Part shown: one piece after another, positions 1 through 9,564 of the stretch | Numbering within the stretch: position 1 is the first letter of the stretch | How the letters are laid out: each line of letters opens with the position of its first letter | Source of the DNA: RUG563 sp964423675 | GTDB lineage: Bacteria > Bacillota > Clostridia > Christensenellales > Aristaeellaceae | Assembly: GCA_964423675.1 (NCBI GenBank) | Contig: CAYRFP010000004.1 | Coordinates: 5,521-69,520 of the forward strand | Length of the DNA stretch: 64,000 nt | Direction of reading: 5' to 3' | Position numbers and translations under genes: made by a program | Notes under the pieces: model-generated | Told to the model about the DNA's origin: nothing | The model's database searches: none | What the model saw: only the letters and a program-made list of their open reading frames with translations

Positions 1-1
1 C

Positions 2-376
2 AAAATCGACGGCGCGAACATCTATCAGATTTTGCTTCATGTGTATATCCCCAGCTCCGTGGCCATCTTCGCCGTTATCGCGATTCGCGCCATGGTTGGC
101 TCCTGGAACGAATGGTATAACGCGTTCATCTATCTGCCCCGGCGCGATTGGCAGCCCCTGCAGCTGTATCTCCGCCGCATGCTGACCTTGGAAAACGTTG
201 TTATTTCTGATGAACTTCCTGAGGAAGCAGTGCAGGAAATGGAAAACTTCCGGATGGCTATGGCCCAGCTCAAGTACGCCATGATCATCCTTTCCACGCT
301 GCCCATCCTCTGCGTGTATCCCTACTTCCAGCGGTTCTTTATTAAGGGCGCAATGCTTGGCTCTTTGAAGGAGTAA
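2..376 (+). CDS. Carbohydrate ABC transporter permease, LplC/YtcP type (5' end missing)
   Basis: The frame is open from base 2, so the gene begins outside the window; about 124 C-terminal residues are present. The first residues, KIDGANIYQILLHVYIP, are the end of the EAA loop through which MalG-type permeases contact the ATPase. Two hydrophobic membrane segments follow, and the end FFIKGAMLGSLKE is typical of LplC/YtcP permeases. The protein would form half of the membrane channel for an oligosaccharide importer. The binding protein starts 29 bases downstream, so the two are in one operon. The family is clear; the transported sugar cannot be read from this fragment. Confidence 0.9.
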   Translation, partial: KIDGANIYQILLHVYIPSSVAIFAVIAIRAMVGSWNEWYNAFIYLPRRDWQPLQLYLRRMLTLENVVISDELPEEAVQEMENFRMAMAQLKYAMIILSTLPILCVYPYFQRFFIKGAMLGSLKE

Positions 377-405
377 GCACGGCAATAAAAAAAGGAGGTA
401 TCCCC

Positions 406-2016
406 ATGAAACGTTTCCTGGCAACCCTGTTGGCCTGCATGATGCTGGCCGCCCTGGTTCCCTCTGCCCTGGCTGAGCAGCAGGAACTGACCACGATCAC
501 CATCGTGAGCTACGACGACTTTACCACCATCAACGGCACCCAGTACTGGCTCCACGAAATCACGGAAGGCAAGCTCTATTCTTCCACTTTCGCTAAGCTG
601 ACCGAAGAACTGGCCCAGCGCGGCATCAAGATCAACTTTGACCTGGTTACCCAGGATCAGTATTCCACCTATCTGCGCACCAGCATTGCTGGCGGCATGA
701 GCGGCGACATCTATCTGATCCGTGACCTGGACGAAACCACCCGCGTTTCCATGGCGGCGGATGGCTACTTCCTGCCCCTCTCTGCCCTGTATCCCTACTC
801 CGATGGTACGATCAAGCACTATCTGGAGGAAGAAGAAGGCAGCTACAACATGGCCTATCAGTCTCTGGACGGCGAGCTCTACTGGCTCAACGAGATCAAC
901 CTGGGCTACTACAAGACCCGCGACATGCTGGTTGGTAACTATCAGGTTTCTCTGATCCGTCAGGACTGGGCGGAAAAGCTGGGCGTGGATATCCCCTCTA
1001 CTCCCGATGAACTGGTTGACTTCGTTGTGGCGTGCCGCGAAAACGACGTGAACGGCACCGGCGTGGCCGACGAAATGATCCATCTGGGTGCGGAACCCAA
1101 CTGCAACTCTGCCTGGTTCGGCACTGGCGACCAGTGGTATTATCTGAACGACGAAGGCAAGTTCACCTCTCCCTGGTACAACGACGGCTGGTATGACTAT
1201 CTGCAGCTGCTCAAGCGGATCAACGATGTGGGCGGCCTGGAACTGACCAGCGCCAAGGCGACCCTGGAAAAGGAAAACAAGCTGATCGGCACCACCAACT
1301 GGGTCAGCCGTAATGCTACCTTCACCGTGCCCGAAGGCCAGCCCAAGCCCCTCTACACCCCCTATGTGATCACCCCCGCTGAAGGCGAACATCCCTACAT
1401 CATGCTCCAGTCTGGCGTTGACGTGTCCAAGCGCGCTTTCGCTATCAATGCCAAGACCGACAAGGTGGAAGCCATTGCGAAGCTGTTTGACTGGACCCTG
1501 ACCCGCGACTTCATGGAACTGGAAGCGCGCGACGAATTCTACGGCATCTCCTGGGTTGAAACCGAAGAAGGCGAAGAACTCACCGAAACCGCTGAATACG
1601 ATTTCGATAACTTCGCTGCTATGAATCAGGGCAACTACACCATGTGGAAGGCTGCGTTCCCCCATGGCTACACCGAATTCGACCGTCAGGAATCTATTCT
1701 GAATTGGGCGGAACCGAACCAGGCGTTCATGGCTTCTGAATATGGCTATGGCTATCCCTACACCCGGATGAAGACCGTCACCGAAGCGGGCATCGCTCTG
1801 TGCAGCATCGAAGAATCCGACATCATCGCGGACTATAAGACCGACCTGGAAACCTATATGTCTGAGCTGGCTGTGAAGCTGGTGCTGGGCGAAAAGTCCT
1901 TCGATAATAAGGACGCCTATATCAAGGACATGCAGAAGCTGGGCCTGGATACCCTGCTGGAAATCTATCAGAATCGGTATGACCGTGCGCAGGAAGCCCT
2001 TGCAAACGTGAAGTAA
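406..2016 (+). CDS. Extracellular sugar-binding protein of an LplA-type ABC importer
   Basis: This 536-residue protein begins with a basic start and hydrophobic core (MKRFLATLLACMMLAALVP) and a likely signal peptidase I site after ALA. An LLAC motif at residues 8-11 could be a lipobox but lies unusually close to the start, so anchoring is uncertain. Length and the Trp/Tyr-rich mature region fit large family 1 solute-binding proteins for oligosaccharides (LplA type). A strong AAAGGAGG sits before the ATG. Codon use is strongly biased (CTG, AAC, GGC), suggesting high expression. It follows the LplC-type permease and precedes an AraC regulator, a common clostridial import cassette. The ligand is unknown. 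Confidence 0.9.
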   Translation: MKRFLATLLACMMLAALVPSALAEQQELTTITIVSYDDFTTINGTQYWLHEITEGKLYSSTFAKLTEELAQRGIKINFDLVTQDQYSTYLRTSIAGGMSGDIYLIRDLDETTRVSMAADGYFLPLSALYPYSDGTIKHYLEEEEGSYNMAYQSLDGELYWLNEINLGYYKTRDMLVGNYQVSLIRQDWAEKLGVDIPSTPDELVDFVVACRENDVNGTGVADEMIHLGAEPNCNSAWFGTGDQWYYLNDEGKFTSPWYNDGWYDYLQLLKRINDVGGLELTSAKATLEKENKLIGTTNWVSRNATFTVPEGQPKPLYTPYVITPAEGEHPYIMLQSGVDVSKRAFAINAKTDKVEAIAKLFDWTLTRDFMELEARDEFYGISWVETEEGEELTETAEYDFDNFAAMNQGNYTMWKAAFPHGYTEFDRQESILNWAEPNQAFMASEYGYGYPYTRMKTVTEAGIALCSIEESDIIADYKTDLETYMSELAVKLVLGEKSFDNKDAYIKDMQKLGLDTLLEIYQNRYDRAQEALANVK

Positions 2017-2043
2017 ATAGGGTATAATAAACCGCATAGAAGG

Positions 2044-2070
2044 CGGGCGGGAGCAGCTTGCTCCCGCCCG
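2044..2070 (+). terminator. Strong hairpin after the binding-protein gene
   Basis: A perfect 12-bp stem (2044-2055 with 2059-2070, CGGGCGGGAGCA arm) has a 3-base loop. The following sequence is only mildly T-rich, so it may end transcription or simply stabilise the 3' end of the abundant binding-protein mRNA. Confidence 0.7.
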
Positions 2071-2149
2071 TTGAAATATGTGTTTTTCGGGGTAGAAGCT
2101 GTGGCTATCGCGTTCTGCCCCTATTCTAAGCTAAAGGGAGGATGAACAA

Positions 2150-4303
2150 GTGAGATTTCAGCATGGAAAAAGGATACATTATTCGCGACTGCTGATGAGT
2201 TGCTCCGTGCTGATTTTCGCTTTTTTCTTTGTAGTTATAACGATCCTGGAATTCTATTCGATCGTATCGCAGAACCAGCAGCTGCGAAAGGAGATGGAAA
2301 ACCGTGCGGTCAGCCTGGCCGTGCGGCTTAATCATGAATTGGATAATTTCACGTATCTGGCAGGAAAGCTGGGGGAGACCTCATGGGTGAAGCACGTGAT
2401 GAGCGATTCGCCGATTCTGCATACGGAAATTTCTGGTTTCAGGCGAATGGAGATTACTGCCGAGGTGGGGGCATACACTACGCTGTTCAGCCGGGCGGAA
2501 AAGCTGAGCATTGCGTTTCCTTGCCGGGATGCGGGTATCACCCAGAGCGGCTGGGGAGACATAAACGGCGTGCTGAGCTATATGGGCGTTCCTGTGTCGT
2601 ATCGGGATGACGTGAAGCTTTTGCTTCAGGATAATGCCAATAGCTGCACTTATGCGCTGGAATACCCCGCTGTAAGAAGGCAGGAAGCCGGCGTGCTGCT
2701 GATGCAGCGGATTGATACCAGTTCTCAGCCCCGGGCAAAGCTGATGATGTTTTTGAGCGAACGGAGCATGGAAAAATTTCTGGGCGAGAACGAAAAGGCC
2801 ATGCTGGCATCGGTTCAGTTTATTCTTCCCGGCGGGGAAAACCTTTACACGTTTGTTGGCGATGCGAAGAAGGAGGGCATTTCGTATACGGCTTCCGGGT
2901 TTTTTCAGGGCATGAATCTGAAATATGCCATCACATTCTGCACCGCTGGAAGCGATCTTTATCTGGCGATTTTGATTTTGTTCTCCTTCTTTGTGGGGTC
3001 GCTGGTGCTGGCGCTTTGCATGGGCTGGCTGATGACACAGCGGCTTTATCGCCCGATTCAGCAGGTGATGCACCATGTGGGGCTGGATGCAAACGAAGTG
3101 ACGGATGAGACCGAGGCAATCAGCCGCCAGTTTTCGCTGATAGAGGAAACATCGCAAAAAAATGAGCAGCGGGTGCAGCATTATCTGTCCTTTGTCAGAA
3201 CCCACTATTTGCAGCGGATTCTCTGGGGCGAGTGTGATGAGGCCGAGCTGGAGAAAAAGCTTCAGGAATATTGCATCCCGTTTGAAGATCAGATGTATTT
3301 CGCTGTGCTGCTTTTGAAAATCGGGGAAAAGAACGTGAACAGGCGGGTGGCGCTTTCCGGCTTGTTCCGGGCACAGATGACGGAATTGCAGATGACCTTC
3401 GAATGGATTGAAAATCGGGAAAACGAATTCTATGCTATCGTTTATCATGGGGACGGCGCACAGCTAAAGGCGCAGATGGAGAAGCTGCATCTGCGTGTGC
3501 AGGCTTTGGAAGACGACAACAGCGAGTTTGACTTTTTGGTCAGCGATATAGCTCAGGGCGTGAATGCGCTGCCGATCCTGTATCATGAACTGACGGAACA
3601 ATACTCTTTAAAATCCAATGTGCTGGCGCGTATTGAACAATGCAACCACTTCTTCCTGCCCATTGGCTGGGAGGAAAATCTGGTGCATGATGTGCGGTCG
3701 GGGAACACGCGGGGCATTAAAAAGACGCTGAAGCAGCTGGAAAACGAAAACCTGCGCCTTTATGGCGATGCGCTTGCGCTGCGGCATTTGGCGGTATATC
3801 TGCTCAGCGTGGCGCATCGGTTGCTGGACGAAACGGGCATGGAATCCCCGGAAATCAGCGATGCGATTGGCCGGGCGATTGCAGCTTCGAACGGACAACT
3901 CAGCTTCGCAGCGATTGGCCAGGCGTTTATTCTGATGTGCATGGAACGCAAGGCACAGTATGAAGCGCTGGTGCCGGAGCGGGCAGCGCAGATTCGGGAT
4001 TATGCCCAAACGCATTTCTGCGAGTATTCGCTGACTCAGGCCGCCGTGGCTGAGCATTTTGAAATGACGGCTTCGGCTATGAGCAAGCTGTTTAAAAGTG
4101 CGTATGGCGTGAATTTTATGGATTGGTTGCGGGAGATGCGCATTGATAAGGCCAAGGCGCTGATGCAGGCTGGAGAAAATAATCTGCTTGAGATTTCCCG
4201 AGCCTGCGGCTATGAGAACGATCTGACCTTTAAACGCGCTTTCCAGAAATGCGAAAACGTTACGCCCCACGCCTATTGTCAAGCGCTGGAGAGCAAAAAA
4301 TAA
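2150..4303 (+). CDS. Membrane-bound AraC-family regulator with extracytoplasmic sensor domain
   Basis: This 717-residue one-component regulator has a membrane segment near residues 13-37, an extracytoplasmic region of about 225 residues, a second membrane segment near 266-292, a cytoplasmic linker, and a C-terminal AraC double helix-turn-helix from about residue 620 (YSLTQAAVAEHF, ending in a GYENDLTFKRAFQKCENVTP motif). The layout matches the regulators found next to LplABC-type importers in Bacilli and Clostridia, which sense a ligand outside the cell and bind DNA inside. The GTG start at 2150 is chosen because AGGGAGG lies 8 bases upstream. It probably controls the adjacent transporter; its ligand is not known. 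Confidence 0.88.
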   Translation: MRFQHGKRIHYSRLLMSCSVLIFAFFFVVITILEFYSIVSQNQQLRKEMENRAVSLAVRLNHELDNFTYLAGKLGETSWVKHVMSDSPILHTEISGFRRMEITAEVGAYTTLFSRAEKLSIAFPCRDAGITQSGWGDINGVLSYMGVPVSYRDDVKLLLQDNANSCTYALEYPAVRRQEAGVLLMQRIDTSSQPRAKLMMFLSERSMEKFLGENEKAMLASVQFILPGGENLYTFVGDAKKEGISYTASGFFQGMNLKYAITFCTAGSDLYLAILILFSFFVGSLVLALCMGWLMTQRLYRPIQQVMHHVGLDANEVTDETEAISRQFSLIEETSQKNEQRVQHYLSFVRTHYLQRILWGECDEAELEKKLQEYCIPFEDQMYFAVLLLKIGEKNVNRRVALSGLFRAQMTELQMTFEWIENRENEFYAIVYHGDGAQLKAQMEKLHLRVQALEDDNSEFDFLVSDIAQGVNALPILYHELTEQYSLKSNVLARIEQCNHFFLPIGWEENLVHDVRSGNTRGIKKTLKQLENENLRLYGDALALRHLAVYLLSVAHRLLDETGMESPEISDAIGRAIAASNGQLSFAAIGQAFILMCMERKAQYEALVPERAAQIRDYAQTHFCEYSLTQAAVAEHFEMTASAMSKLFKSAYGVNFMDWLREMRIDKAKALMQAGENNLLEISRACGYENDLTFKRAFQKCENVTPHAYCQALESKK

Positions 4304-4308
4304 AGAAA

Positions 4309-4339
4309 AAACAGCGGTCGAAGGAATCGGCCGCTGTTT
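4309..4339 (+). terminator. Bidirectional terminator between convergent genes
   Basis: The arms AAACAGCGGTCG (4309-4320) and CGGCCGCTGTTT (4328-4339) pair with one G-U. A-rich sequence lies on the left and T-rich on the right, so it can serve both the AraC gene and the convergent minus-strand gene. Confidence 0.75.
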
Positions 4340-4356
4340 CATTTAAGGGGGAGATG

Positions 4357-5838
4357 TTAGAAAGCGAAAGGATTTTCCGTGGGATAGGGAAGCGTTTTGG
4401 GTTGGTTATAAGCAATATCGCTAACGCCCAGGAACTTAAATACCTCGAAAAGCGCCTTGCCATGATGGCCGAACGCCACCGCGCCATGATGCGGATAGCG
4501 CTTTTGCAAAAGCACGTGGCGATAAAACCGGGCCATTTCCGCAATAGCAAACACACCGATGCCGCCGAAGGAGCGGGTGGGAACGGGCAGCGTTTCGCCC
4601 TGGGCAATATAGGCTCGTAGCGTGCCTTCGCTGTCGCATTGGAGACGATAGAAGGTAACAGGTCCTGCGGCAATATCGCCTTCCAGCGTACCCCGGGTGA
4701 AATCCGGGGCGGAACCAGCGGGCTCCAGCAGCCGATGCTGAATCAGCTGATACTGAATCGACCGGCTTTCACACAGACGGCATTCTGGGGTATTTCCGCA
4801 ATGGAAGCCCATGAAGGTATCGGTCAGCTGATAGGGAAATTTACCTTTGATATCTTCATTGTAAATGTAACCGGGCACGGTGTTGTTAATATCCAGCAGC
4901 GTCACGGCTTCGCCAGAAATGCAAGCGCCAATATATTCGCTCAGCGCTCCGTAAATATCCACTTCGCAGGCCACCGGAATGCCCCGGGAAGCCAGGCGGC
5001 TGTTTACATAGCAGGGCTCAAAGCCGAACTGGCTGGGGAAGGCGGGCCAGCATTTGTTAGCAAAGGCCACGTATTTTCGGGCGCCCTTATGGTTTTCTGC
5101 CCAGTCCAGCAGTGTCAGCTCAAACTGCGCCATCCGAGCGTTTAAGTCCGGATAATAGTGGCCTTCACCCATCTCTCTGGCCATATCTGCGCATACATCC
5201 CCAATCCGGGGATCATTGGCATGCTCCTGGAAGCTGACCAGCAAATCCAGTTCGCTGTTTTCTTCGATTTCCACGCCCAGGTCATATAGCCCCTTGATCG
5301 GTGCATTGCAGGCAAAGAAATCCTGGGGCCGGGGGCCGAACGTGATGATTTTGAGGCTTTTCACGCCGATAATTGCCCGGGCAATGGGGACGAAATCCCG
5401 GATCTTTTCTGCCAATTCCTCCGCTGTACCGATAGGGTATTCGGGGATGTAGCCTTTTAAATGGCGCATGCCCAGGTTGTAGGAGCAATTGAGCATGCCA
5501 CAATAGGCATCGCCACGGCCGTTGATCATGTCGCCGTCGCCTTCAGCGGCAGCCAGGAACATGCAGGGGCCGTCAAAGTATTTTGCAATCAGGGTTTCCG
5601 GGGTTTCTGGGCCAAAGTTGCCTAAGAACACCACCAGCGCGTTACAGCCTTTTTCCTGCACATCGGCTACGGCTTGCAGCATATCTTTTTCATTTTCGAT
5701 GGTGATCGGGCATTCATACAGCCCATCGCCATAGGCAGCCGCGATGGCCTGACGGCGGGACTGGCTCAGCGTAACGGGAAAGCAGTCGCGGCTGACGGCG
5801 ATCAGCCCCAGATGAACCTGTGGGAGATTGGATAGCAT
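4357..5838 (-). CDS. L-fucose/L-arabinose isomerase-family protein
   Basis: This 493-residue protein resembles the L-fucose isomerase-related family (COG2407). Members interconvert aldoses and ketoses using a metal held by Glu/Asp and His, or are uncharacterised relatives. Recognisable stretches are VALVVFLGNFGPETP-like early sequence, a central NKCWPAFP, and a late VACEVDIYGALSEYIG segment. The open frame extends further upstream, but the ATG at 5838 has AAAGGAG at the right distance and follows a good promoter. It is divergent from a ROK regulator and near GH3 and xylulokinase genes, so a role in pentose or deoxyhexose use is likely. The exact substrate is an inference I cannot settle. Confidence 0.75.
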   Translation of the reverse strand: MLSNLPQVHLGLIAVSRDCFPVTLSQSRRQAIAAAYGDGLYECPITIENEKDMLQAVADVQEKGCNALVVFLGNFGPETPETLIAKYFDGPCMFLAAAEGDGDMINGRGDAYCGMLNCSYNLGMRHLKGYIPEYPIGTAEELAEKIRDFVPIARAIIGVKSLKIITFGPRPQDFFACNAPIKGLYDLGVEIEENSELDLLVSFQEHANDPRIGDVCADMAREMGEGHYYPDLNARMAQFELTLLDWAENHKGARKYVAFANKCWPAFPSQFGFEPCYVNSRLASRGIPVACEVDIYGALSEYIGACISGEAVTLLDINNTVPGYIYNEDIKGKFPYQLTDTFMGFHCGNTPECRLCESRSIQYQLIQHRLLEPAGSAPDFTRGTLEGDIAAGPVTFYRLQCDSEGTLRAYIAQGETLPVPTRSFGGIGVFAIAEMARFYRHVLLQKRYPHHGAVAFGHHGKALFEVFKFLGVSDIAYNQPKTLPYPTENPFAF

Positions 5839-5931
5839 AGCAGGAACACACTCCTTTTTTGAAGATGTCTGTGCGCATGCAGCAACGCACGGAGAAACGA
5901 AGTTAGGAAATAACGTTTTATAACCATCTTT

Positions 5932-5960
5932 ATCATACAGGCTTTTGGACAGAATGTCAA
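5932..5960 (-). promoter_or_regulatory. Promoter of the isomerase-like gene
   Basis: Read on the minus strand, TTGACA (5955-5960) is followed after 17 bases by TATGAT (5932-5937), a near-perfect sigma-A promoter about 95 bases upstream of the start codon. Confidence 0.75.
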
Positions 5961-6004
5961 GAAATATTGTTGCAGGGTCGTTTTGGTTTCGATACGCCAT
6001 CGCT

Positions 6005-6032
6005 TTGCAGAAACAAAAAAATGTGTTATAAT
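6005..6032 (+). promoter_or_regulatory. Promoter of the ROK regulator gene
   Basis: TTGCAG (6005-6010), a 16-base spacer and TATAAT (6027-6032) lie 28 bases before the ATG at 6061. Together with the oppositely directed promoter at 5932-5960 this forms a short divergent control region where the ROK protein may act. Confidence 0.65.
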
Positions 6033-6060
6033 GCCAGCAGCGAGAAAGGGGACGGCGACG

Positions 6061-7281
6061 ATGAAAGAACCAATGCATGGGGAAGGCGCGGCTTTGCCGG
6101 CGGATATTAAGCGAACCAATCGGCAGCGGATTCTCCGGGCGCTGCGATCCGGCCAACGCGTAACAGCGGCGGATATTCACGGCCAAACTGGTATTAGCCG
6201 TCCAACCGTTATGCGTGCGTTGCAGGAATATTGCGAGCGGGGCGTGGTGAAATCACTGGGCCTTGGCAGTACCACCAGTTTGGGCGGGAAGAAGCCGGAA
6301 CTGTTTCAGTTTGCGGATGAACGGAAGATTCTCTGCGTTCATGTATGGCCTGGGGAAACCACGCTAGCGCTTAGCGGTCTGATCGGTGATGTATATGCGC
6401 TGGAGCGCTTGCCATCCTCTCCTGAGCAATCCTTGCACGCGATTTTTGCTTTGTTGCAGGAACAGGTATATGCGTATCTGCAGCGCCAGGGTGTGGCCCT
6501 GGAAGTGTTATACGGCGTAGCGCTGACCGTACCGGGAACAGTAGATTATGAGACGCGGTTGCTGCGCTATAATTCGCAAGCACCGAGCTGGGGAAAAGAT
6601 GTGGCGCTGGAAGAATACCTTCGGCCGATATTTGGCGAGAAAACGGAATACTTTATGGATAACGCCGGCAAGGCGGCGGGACGCGCCGTTCTGCTGGATC
6701 AGGAGGATTATGCGTCTCGGAGGATGCTAACCGTGTTTACCACCTGGGGGGTGTCCGCGTGCATGATGGAGCGGGGTCATGTGCTCAATGGTCGGGATTC
6801 GCTGATTGGCGAGATTGGTCATATGATCATTGCGGAAAACGGCCCGCTGCTTTGTGGTTGCGGAAAGCGCGGATGCTTGGAAAGTCTGGTTAGTGCCGAG
6901 CACGTGCGGGGGATGCTGCAAGCAGAAGGAAAGTCCGATCTGGAACGGGCGGAGGTCTTTTCCCTGCATAGGCTTTTTGCGGCATCGGAACAGGGAAATG
7001 CGGCGGCGCGAAAGGCAGTGGAGTATTTAGCTCATTGCTTTGCGGTGGCACTGCATAATCTTTCATTGGCATATAATCCCGAAAACGTGATTTTTCAAGG
7101 GGATTTTGCTTGGGCAGATACGGCGTTTGACCGGCAATTGAAAGCGGAATTGCAGGAATTTCGCTATTATCCCCAGGGGGAATGCTTCCAGATAACGTAT
7201 GATCGGCGGGATCTGGCAATGCTTGCTGCCCGCGGGAGTGCGGAGCAGTTGAAGCGACGGTATTTCGCCTCGTTGGATTAA
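6061..7281 (+). CDS. ROK-family transcriptional regulator (XylR/NagC-like)
   Basis: This 406-residue protein has an N-terminal winged helix-turn-helix at about residues 15-70 (TNRQRILRALRSG, then GISRPTVMRALQEY). A ROK sugar-kinase-like domain follows, with the zinc-binding motif CGCGKRGCLE after GEIGHMI. ROK repressors bind a sugar and release DNA. The ATG at 6061 is preferred over an in-frame upstream start because it follows GAAAGGGG and a TATAAT box. Divergence from the isomerase-like gene and placement just before GH3 and xylulokinase suggest control of xyloside or related sugar use. Whether it keeps kinase activity is not shown; the DNA-binding domain makes a regulator the better call. 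Confidence 0.87.
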   Translation: MKEPMHGEGAALPADIKRTNRQRILRALRSGQRVTAADIHGQTGISRPTVMRALQEYCERGVVKSLGLGSTTSLGGKKPELFQFADERKILCVHVWPGETTLALSGLIGDVYALERLPSSPEQSLHAIFALLQEQVYAYLQRQGVALEVLYGVALTVPGTVDYETRLLRYNSQAPSWGKDVALEEYLRPIFGEKTEYFMDNAGKAAGRAVLLDQEDYASRRMLTVFTTWGVSACMMERGHVLNGRDSLIGEIGHMIIAENGPLLCGCGKRGCLESLVSAEHVRGMLQAEGKSDLERAEVFSLHRLFAASEQGNAAARKAVEYLAHCFAVALHNLSLAYNPENVIFQGDFAWADTAFDRQLKAELQEFRYYPQGECFQITYDRRDLAMLAARGSAEQLKRRYFASLD

Positions 7282-7286
7282 AAAAG

Positions 7287-7335
7287 AAAGCGGGAAACTG
7301 TGCTGTTTTATTAGCAGGTTTTCCGCTTTTTTTCG
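7287..7335 (+). terminator. Terminator after the ROK gene
   Basis: AAAGCGGGAAAC pairs with GTTTTCCGCTTT across a loop of about 18 bases and is followed by a T-run, directly after the stop codon. Confidence 0.75.
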
Positions 7336-7359
7336 TTCCGCTTTTCCGTGCAAAAAAGC

Positions 7360-7388
7360 TTGACATTCCTGCTGGAATGCCGTATCAT
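7360..7388 (+). promoter_or_regulatory. Promoter of the GH3-xylB operon with an inverted repeat in its spacer
   Basis: TTGACA (7360-7365), a 17-base spacer and TATCAT (7383-7388) lie 70 bases before the GH3 start. The spacer holds the inverted repeat CATTCC-TGCT-GGAATG (7364-7379), which could be an operator that blocks RNA polymerase when bound. Confidence 0.7.
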
Positions 7389-7457
7389 AAAAACAGTTAT
7401 GAAATGTCATTACGAAACCTGAAAAGAGTTATTCAACGATGATAGGAGCGATGCGGG

Positions 7458-9551
7458 ATGAATCGAGAGAAAGCACGGGAAAAGGCACAAGCCCTGGTAG
7501 CACAGATGACGGTTTCCGAAGCGGCCAGTCAGCTGCGGTACGGTTCTCCAGCGATAGAGCGGCTGGGCGTTCCGGCTTATACATGGTGGAACGAAGCTTT
7601 GCACGGTGTGGCCCGGGCCGGCGTGGCTACCAGTTTTCCCCAGGCTATTGGTCTGGCCGCCACCTTTGATTCGGCATTGCTGAAGGAGGTGGGCGATATC
7701 TGCGCTACGGAGGGGCGGGCCAAGCATAACGCCTCCGTTCGCCAGGGAGATCGGGGTATTTATAAGGGACTGACGTATTGGTCGCCCAACATCAATATTT
7801 TCCGGGATCCCCGCTGGGGGCGGGGGCATGAGACTTATGGCGAAGATCCGTTTTTGACCGGAGAGATGGGTGTGCATTATGTGAAGGGGCTGCAGGACGA
7901 TGGCGAATATTTGAAGGCGGCTGCCTGTACCAAGCATTTTGCAGTGCATTCCGGGCCGGAATCTCTGCGACACCAGTTTAATGCGCAGGTTTCTGAAAAG
8001 GATTTGCAGGAGACGTATTTGCCCGCCTTTGAACGCCTGGTGAAGGAAGCACAGGTAGAAGCTGTGATGGGCGCGTATAATCGTACAAATGGAGAGCCCT
8101 GCTGCGCCAGCCCTATGCTGCTTCAAAAGACACTGCGGGAAAAATGGGGATTTTCAGGCCATGTGGTGTCCGATTGCGGAGCGATTCAGGATTTTCATCG
8201 CTTCCATCAAATTACGGACAGCCCGGAAGAATCGGCAGCTCTGGCGCTGAAATATGGCTGCGATATAAACTGTGGCTGCATGTATGTGCATCTGATGAAA
8301 GCCTACGAAACGGGGCTGGTGACGGAGGACGAAATCCGTCAGGCAGCGGTTCGCGCGTTTACCACCCGGTATATGCTGGGGCTGATGGAGGGCAGCGAAT
8401 ACGACCAGATCCCCTATACGGAGATCGAAAGCCCGGCGCATTTGGAAAAGGCAGTGGACGCAGCGCGGGAAAGCTGTGTGCTGCTAAAAAATGATGGGTT
8501 GCTGCCTCTGAATCCGGATACGCTTTCCACGGTGGCGGTTATCGGCCCCAATGCCAATAGCCGTCAGGCGCTGATTGGCAATTATTATGGCACGGCGTCT
8601 CGATACGTAACGGTGCTGGAAGGTATCCAGGATGCACTGGAAGGCAAGGCGCGGGTTCTGTATTCCGAAGGCTGCCATCTGTTTAAGGATCGGGTAGAGG
8701 GGTGCGCGCAACCGGATGACCGGATTTCTGAAGCGCTGACCGTGGCCGAAGCGGCAGATGCGGTGGTGCTGGTGCTGGGCCTGGATGAAACGCTGGAAGG
8801 CGAACAGGGGGACGAAAATAATTTCTCCGCTTCTGGCGATAAATGGAATCTGTTGCTTCCGGAATGCCAGCGGCATTTGATGGACGCTGTGCTGAACACC
8901 GGAAAGCCTACCGTGATTTGCCTGATGGCGGGCAGCGCCATAGATTTACAGACGGGCAATGAAAAGGCCAATGCGATTTTGCTGAGCTGGTATCCTGGAG
9001 CCAGGGGCGGAAAGGCTGTGGCGGATATTTTGCTGGGCAAGGTTTCGCCGTCAGGCAAGCTGCCGGTGACGTTCTATCATAATCACCAACTGCGCCAGAT
9101 GCCGGAATTCACGGATTACGCCATGGCGGGGCGTACCTATCGCTACTTTGCGCAGGAGCCGCTCTATCCCTTCGGCTTTGGCCTGACCTATGGCAACACC
9201 CATGTGGCCAACGCGCAGGTGACAGAAAAAGACGGCGAGCTGATCGTTACGGCAGAAATTGTAAACGATGGGCCCATGGACACTCAGGATGTGGCGCAGG
9301 TTTATTGCCAGAATGAAGGCAGCACTTTCGCGCCGCTGAATCCCCGGCTTTGCGGGTTTGTCCGGGTGCAGTGCCCGGCGGGCAGAAAGGCAACGGCAGA
9401 GATTCGAGTGCGGAAAGAGGAATTACTGGTGGTAAACGACCAGGGACAGCGAATGGAAGAAGGAAAAATCCAATTATATGTGGGCATGGGGCAGCCGGAT
9501 GAACGTACTCAAAAGCTGACCGGCCATGCGGCGGTTTGCCTGACCCTGTGA
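7458..9551 (+). CDS. Glycoside hydrolase family 3, probable beta-xylosidase/beta-glucosidase
   Basis: This 697-residue enzyme has the full GH3 layout: an N-terminal TIM barrel, an alpha/beta sandwich domain and a C-terminal fibronectin III-like domain. The barrel carries the conserved CTKHFAVHSGPE motif near residue 160 and the catalytic nucleophile Asp239 in GHVVSDCGAI. The SDC context, rather than SDW, is common among GH3 xylosidases. There is no signal peptide, so it acts in the cytoplasm on imported oligosaccharides. GGAG lies 10 bases before the ATG. Xylulokinase follows after 13 bases, which favours release of xylose from xylo-oligosaccharides, but glucosidase or arabinosidase activity cannot be excluded. 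Confidence 0.9.
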   Translation: MNREKAREKAQALVAQMTVSEAASQLRYGSPAIERLGVPAYTWWNEALHGVARAGVATSFPQAIGLAATFDSALLKEVGDICATEGRAKHNASVRQGDRGIYKGLTYWSPNINIFRDPRWGRGHETYGEDPFLTGEMGVHYVKGLQDDGEYLKAAACTKHFAVHSGPESLRHQFNAQVSEKDLQETYLPAFERLVKEAQVEAVMGAYNRTNGEPCCASPMLLQKTLREKWGFSGHVVSDCGAIQDFHRFHQITDSPEESAALALKYGCDINCGCMYVHLMKAYETGLVTEDEIRQAAVRAFTTRYMLGLMEGSEYDQIPYTEIESPAHLEKAVDAARESCVLLKNDGLLPLNPDTLSTVAVIGPNANSRQALIGNYYGTASRYVTVLEGIQDALEGKARVLYSEGCHLFKDRVEGCAQPDDRISEALTVAEAADAVVLVLGLDETLEGEQGDENNFSASGDKWNLLLPECQRHLMDAVLNTGKPTVICLMAGSAIDLQTGNEKANAILLSWYPGARGGKAVADILLGKVSPSGKLPVTFYHNHQLRQMPEFTDYAMAGRTYRYFAQEPLYPFGFGLTYGNTHVANAQVTEKDGELIVTAEIVNDGPMDTQDVAQVYCQNEGSTFAPLNPRLCGFVRVQCPAGRKATAEIRVRKEELLVVNDQGQRMEEGKIQLYVGMGQPDERTQKLTGHAAVCLTL

Positions 9552-9564
9552 GAAAGAGGCAGCC

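Noticed and set aside
322..2037. Open frame of 571 codons antisense to the sugar-binding protein
   Set aside because: It is a shadow of a strongly codon-biased gene and has no independent support.
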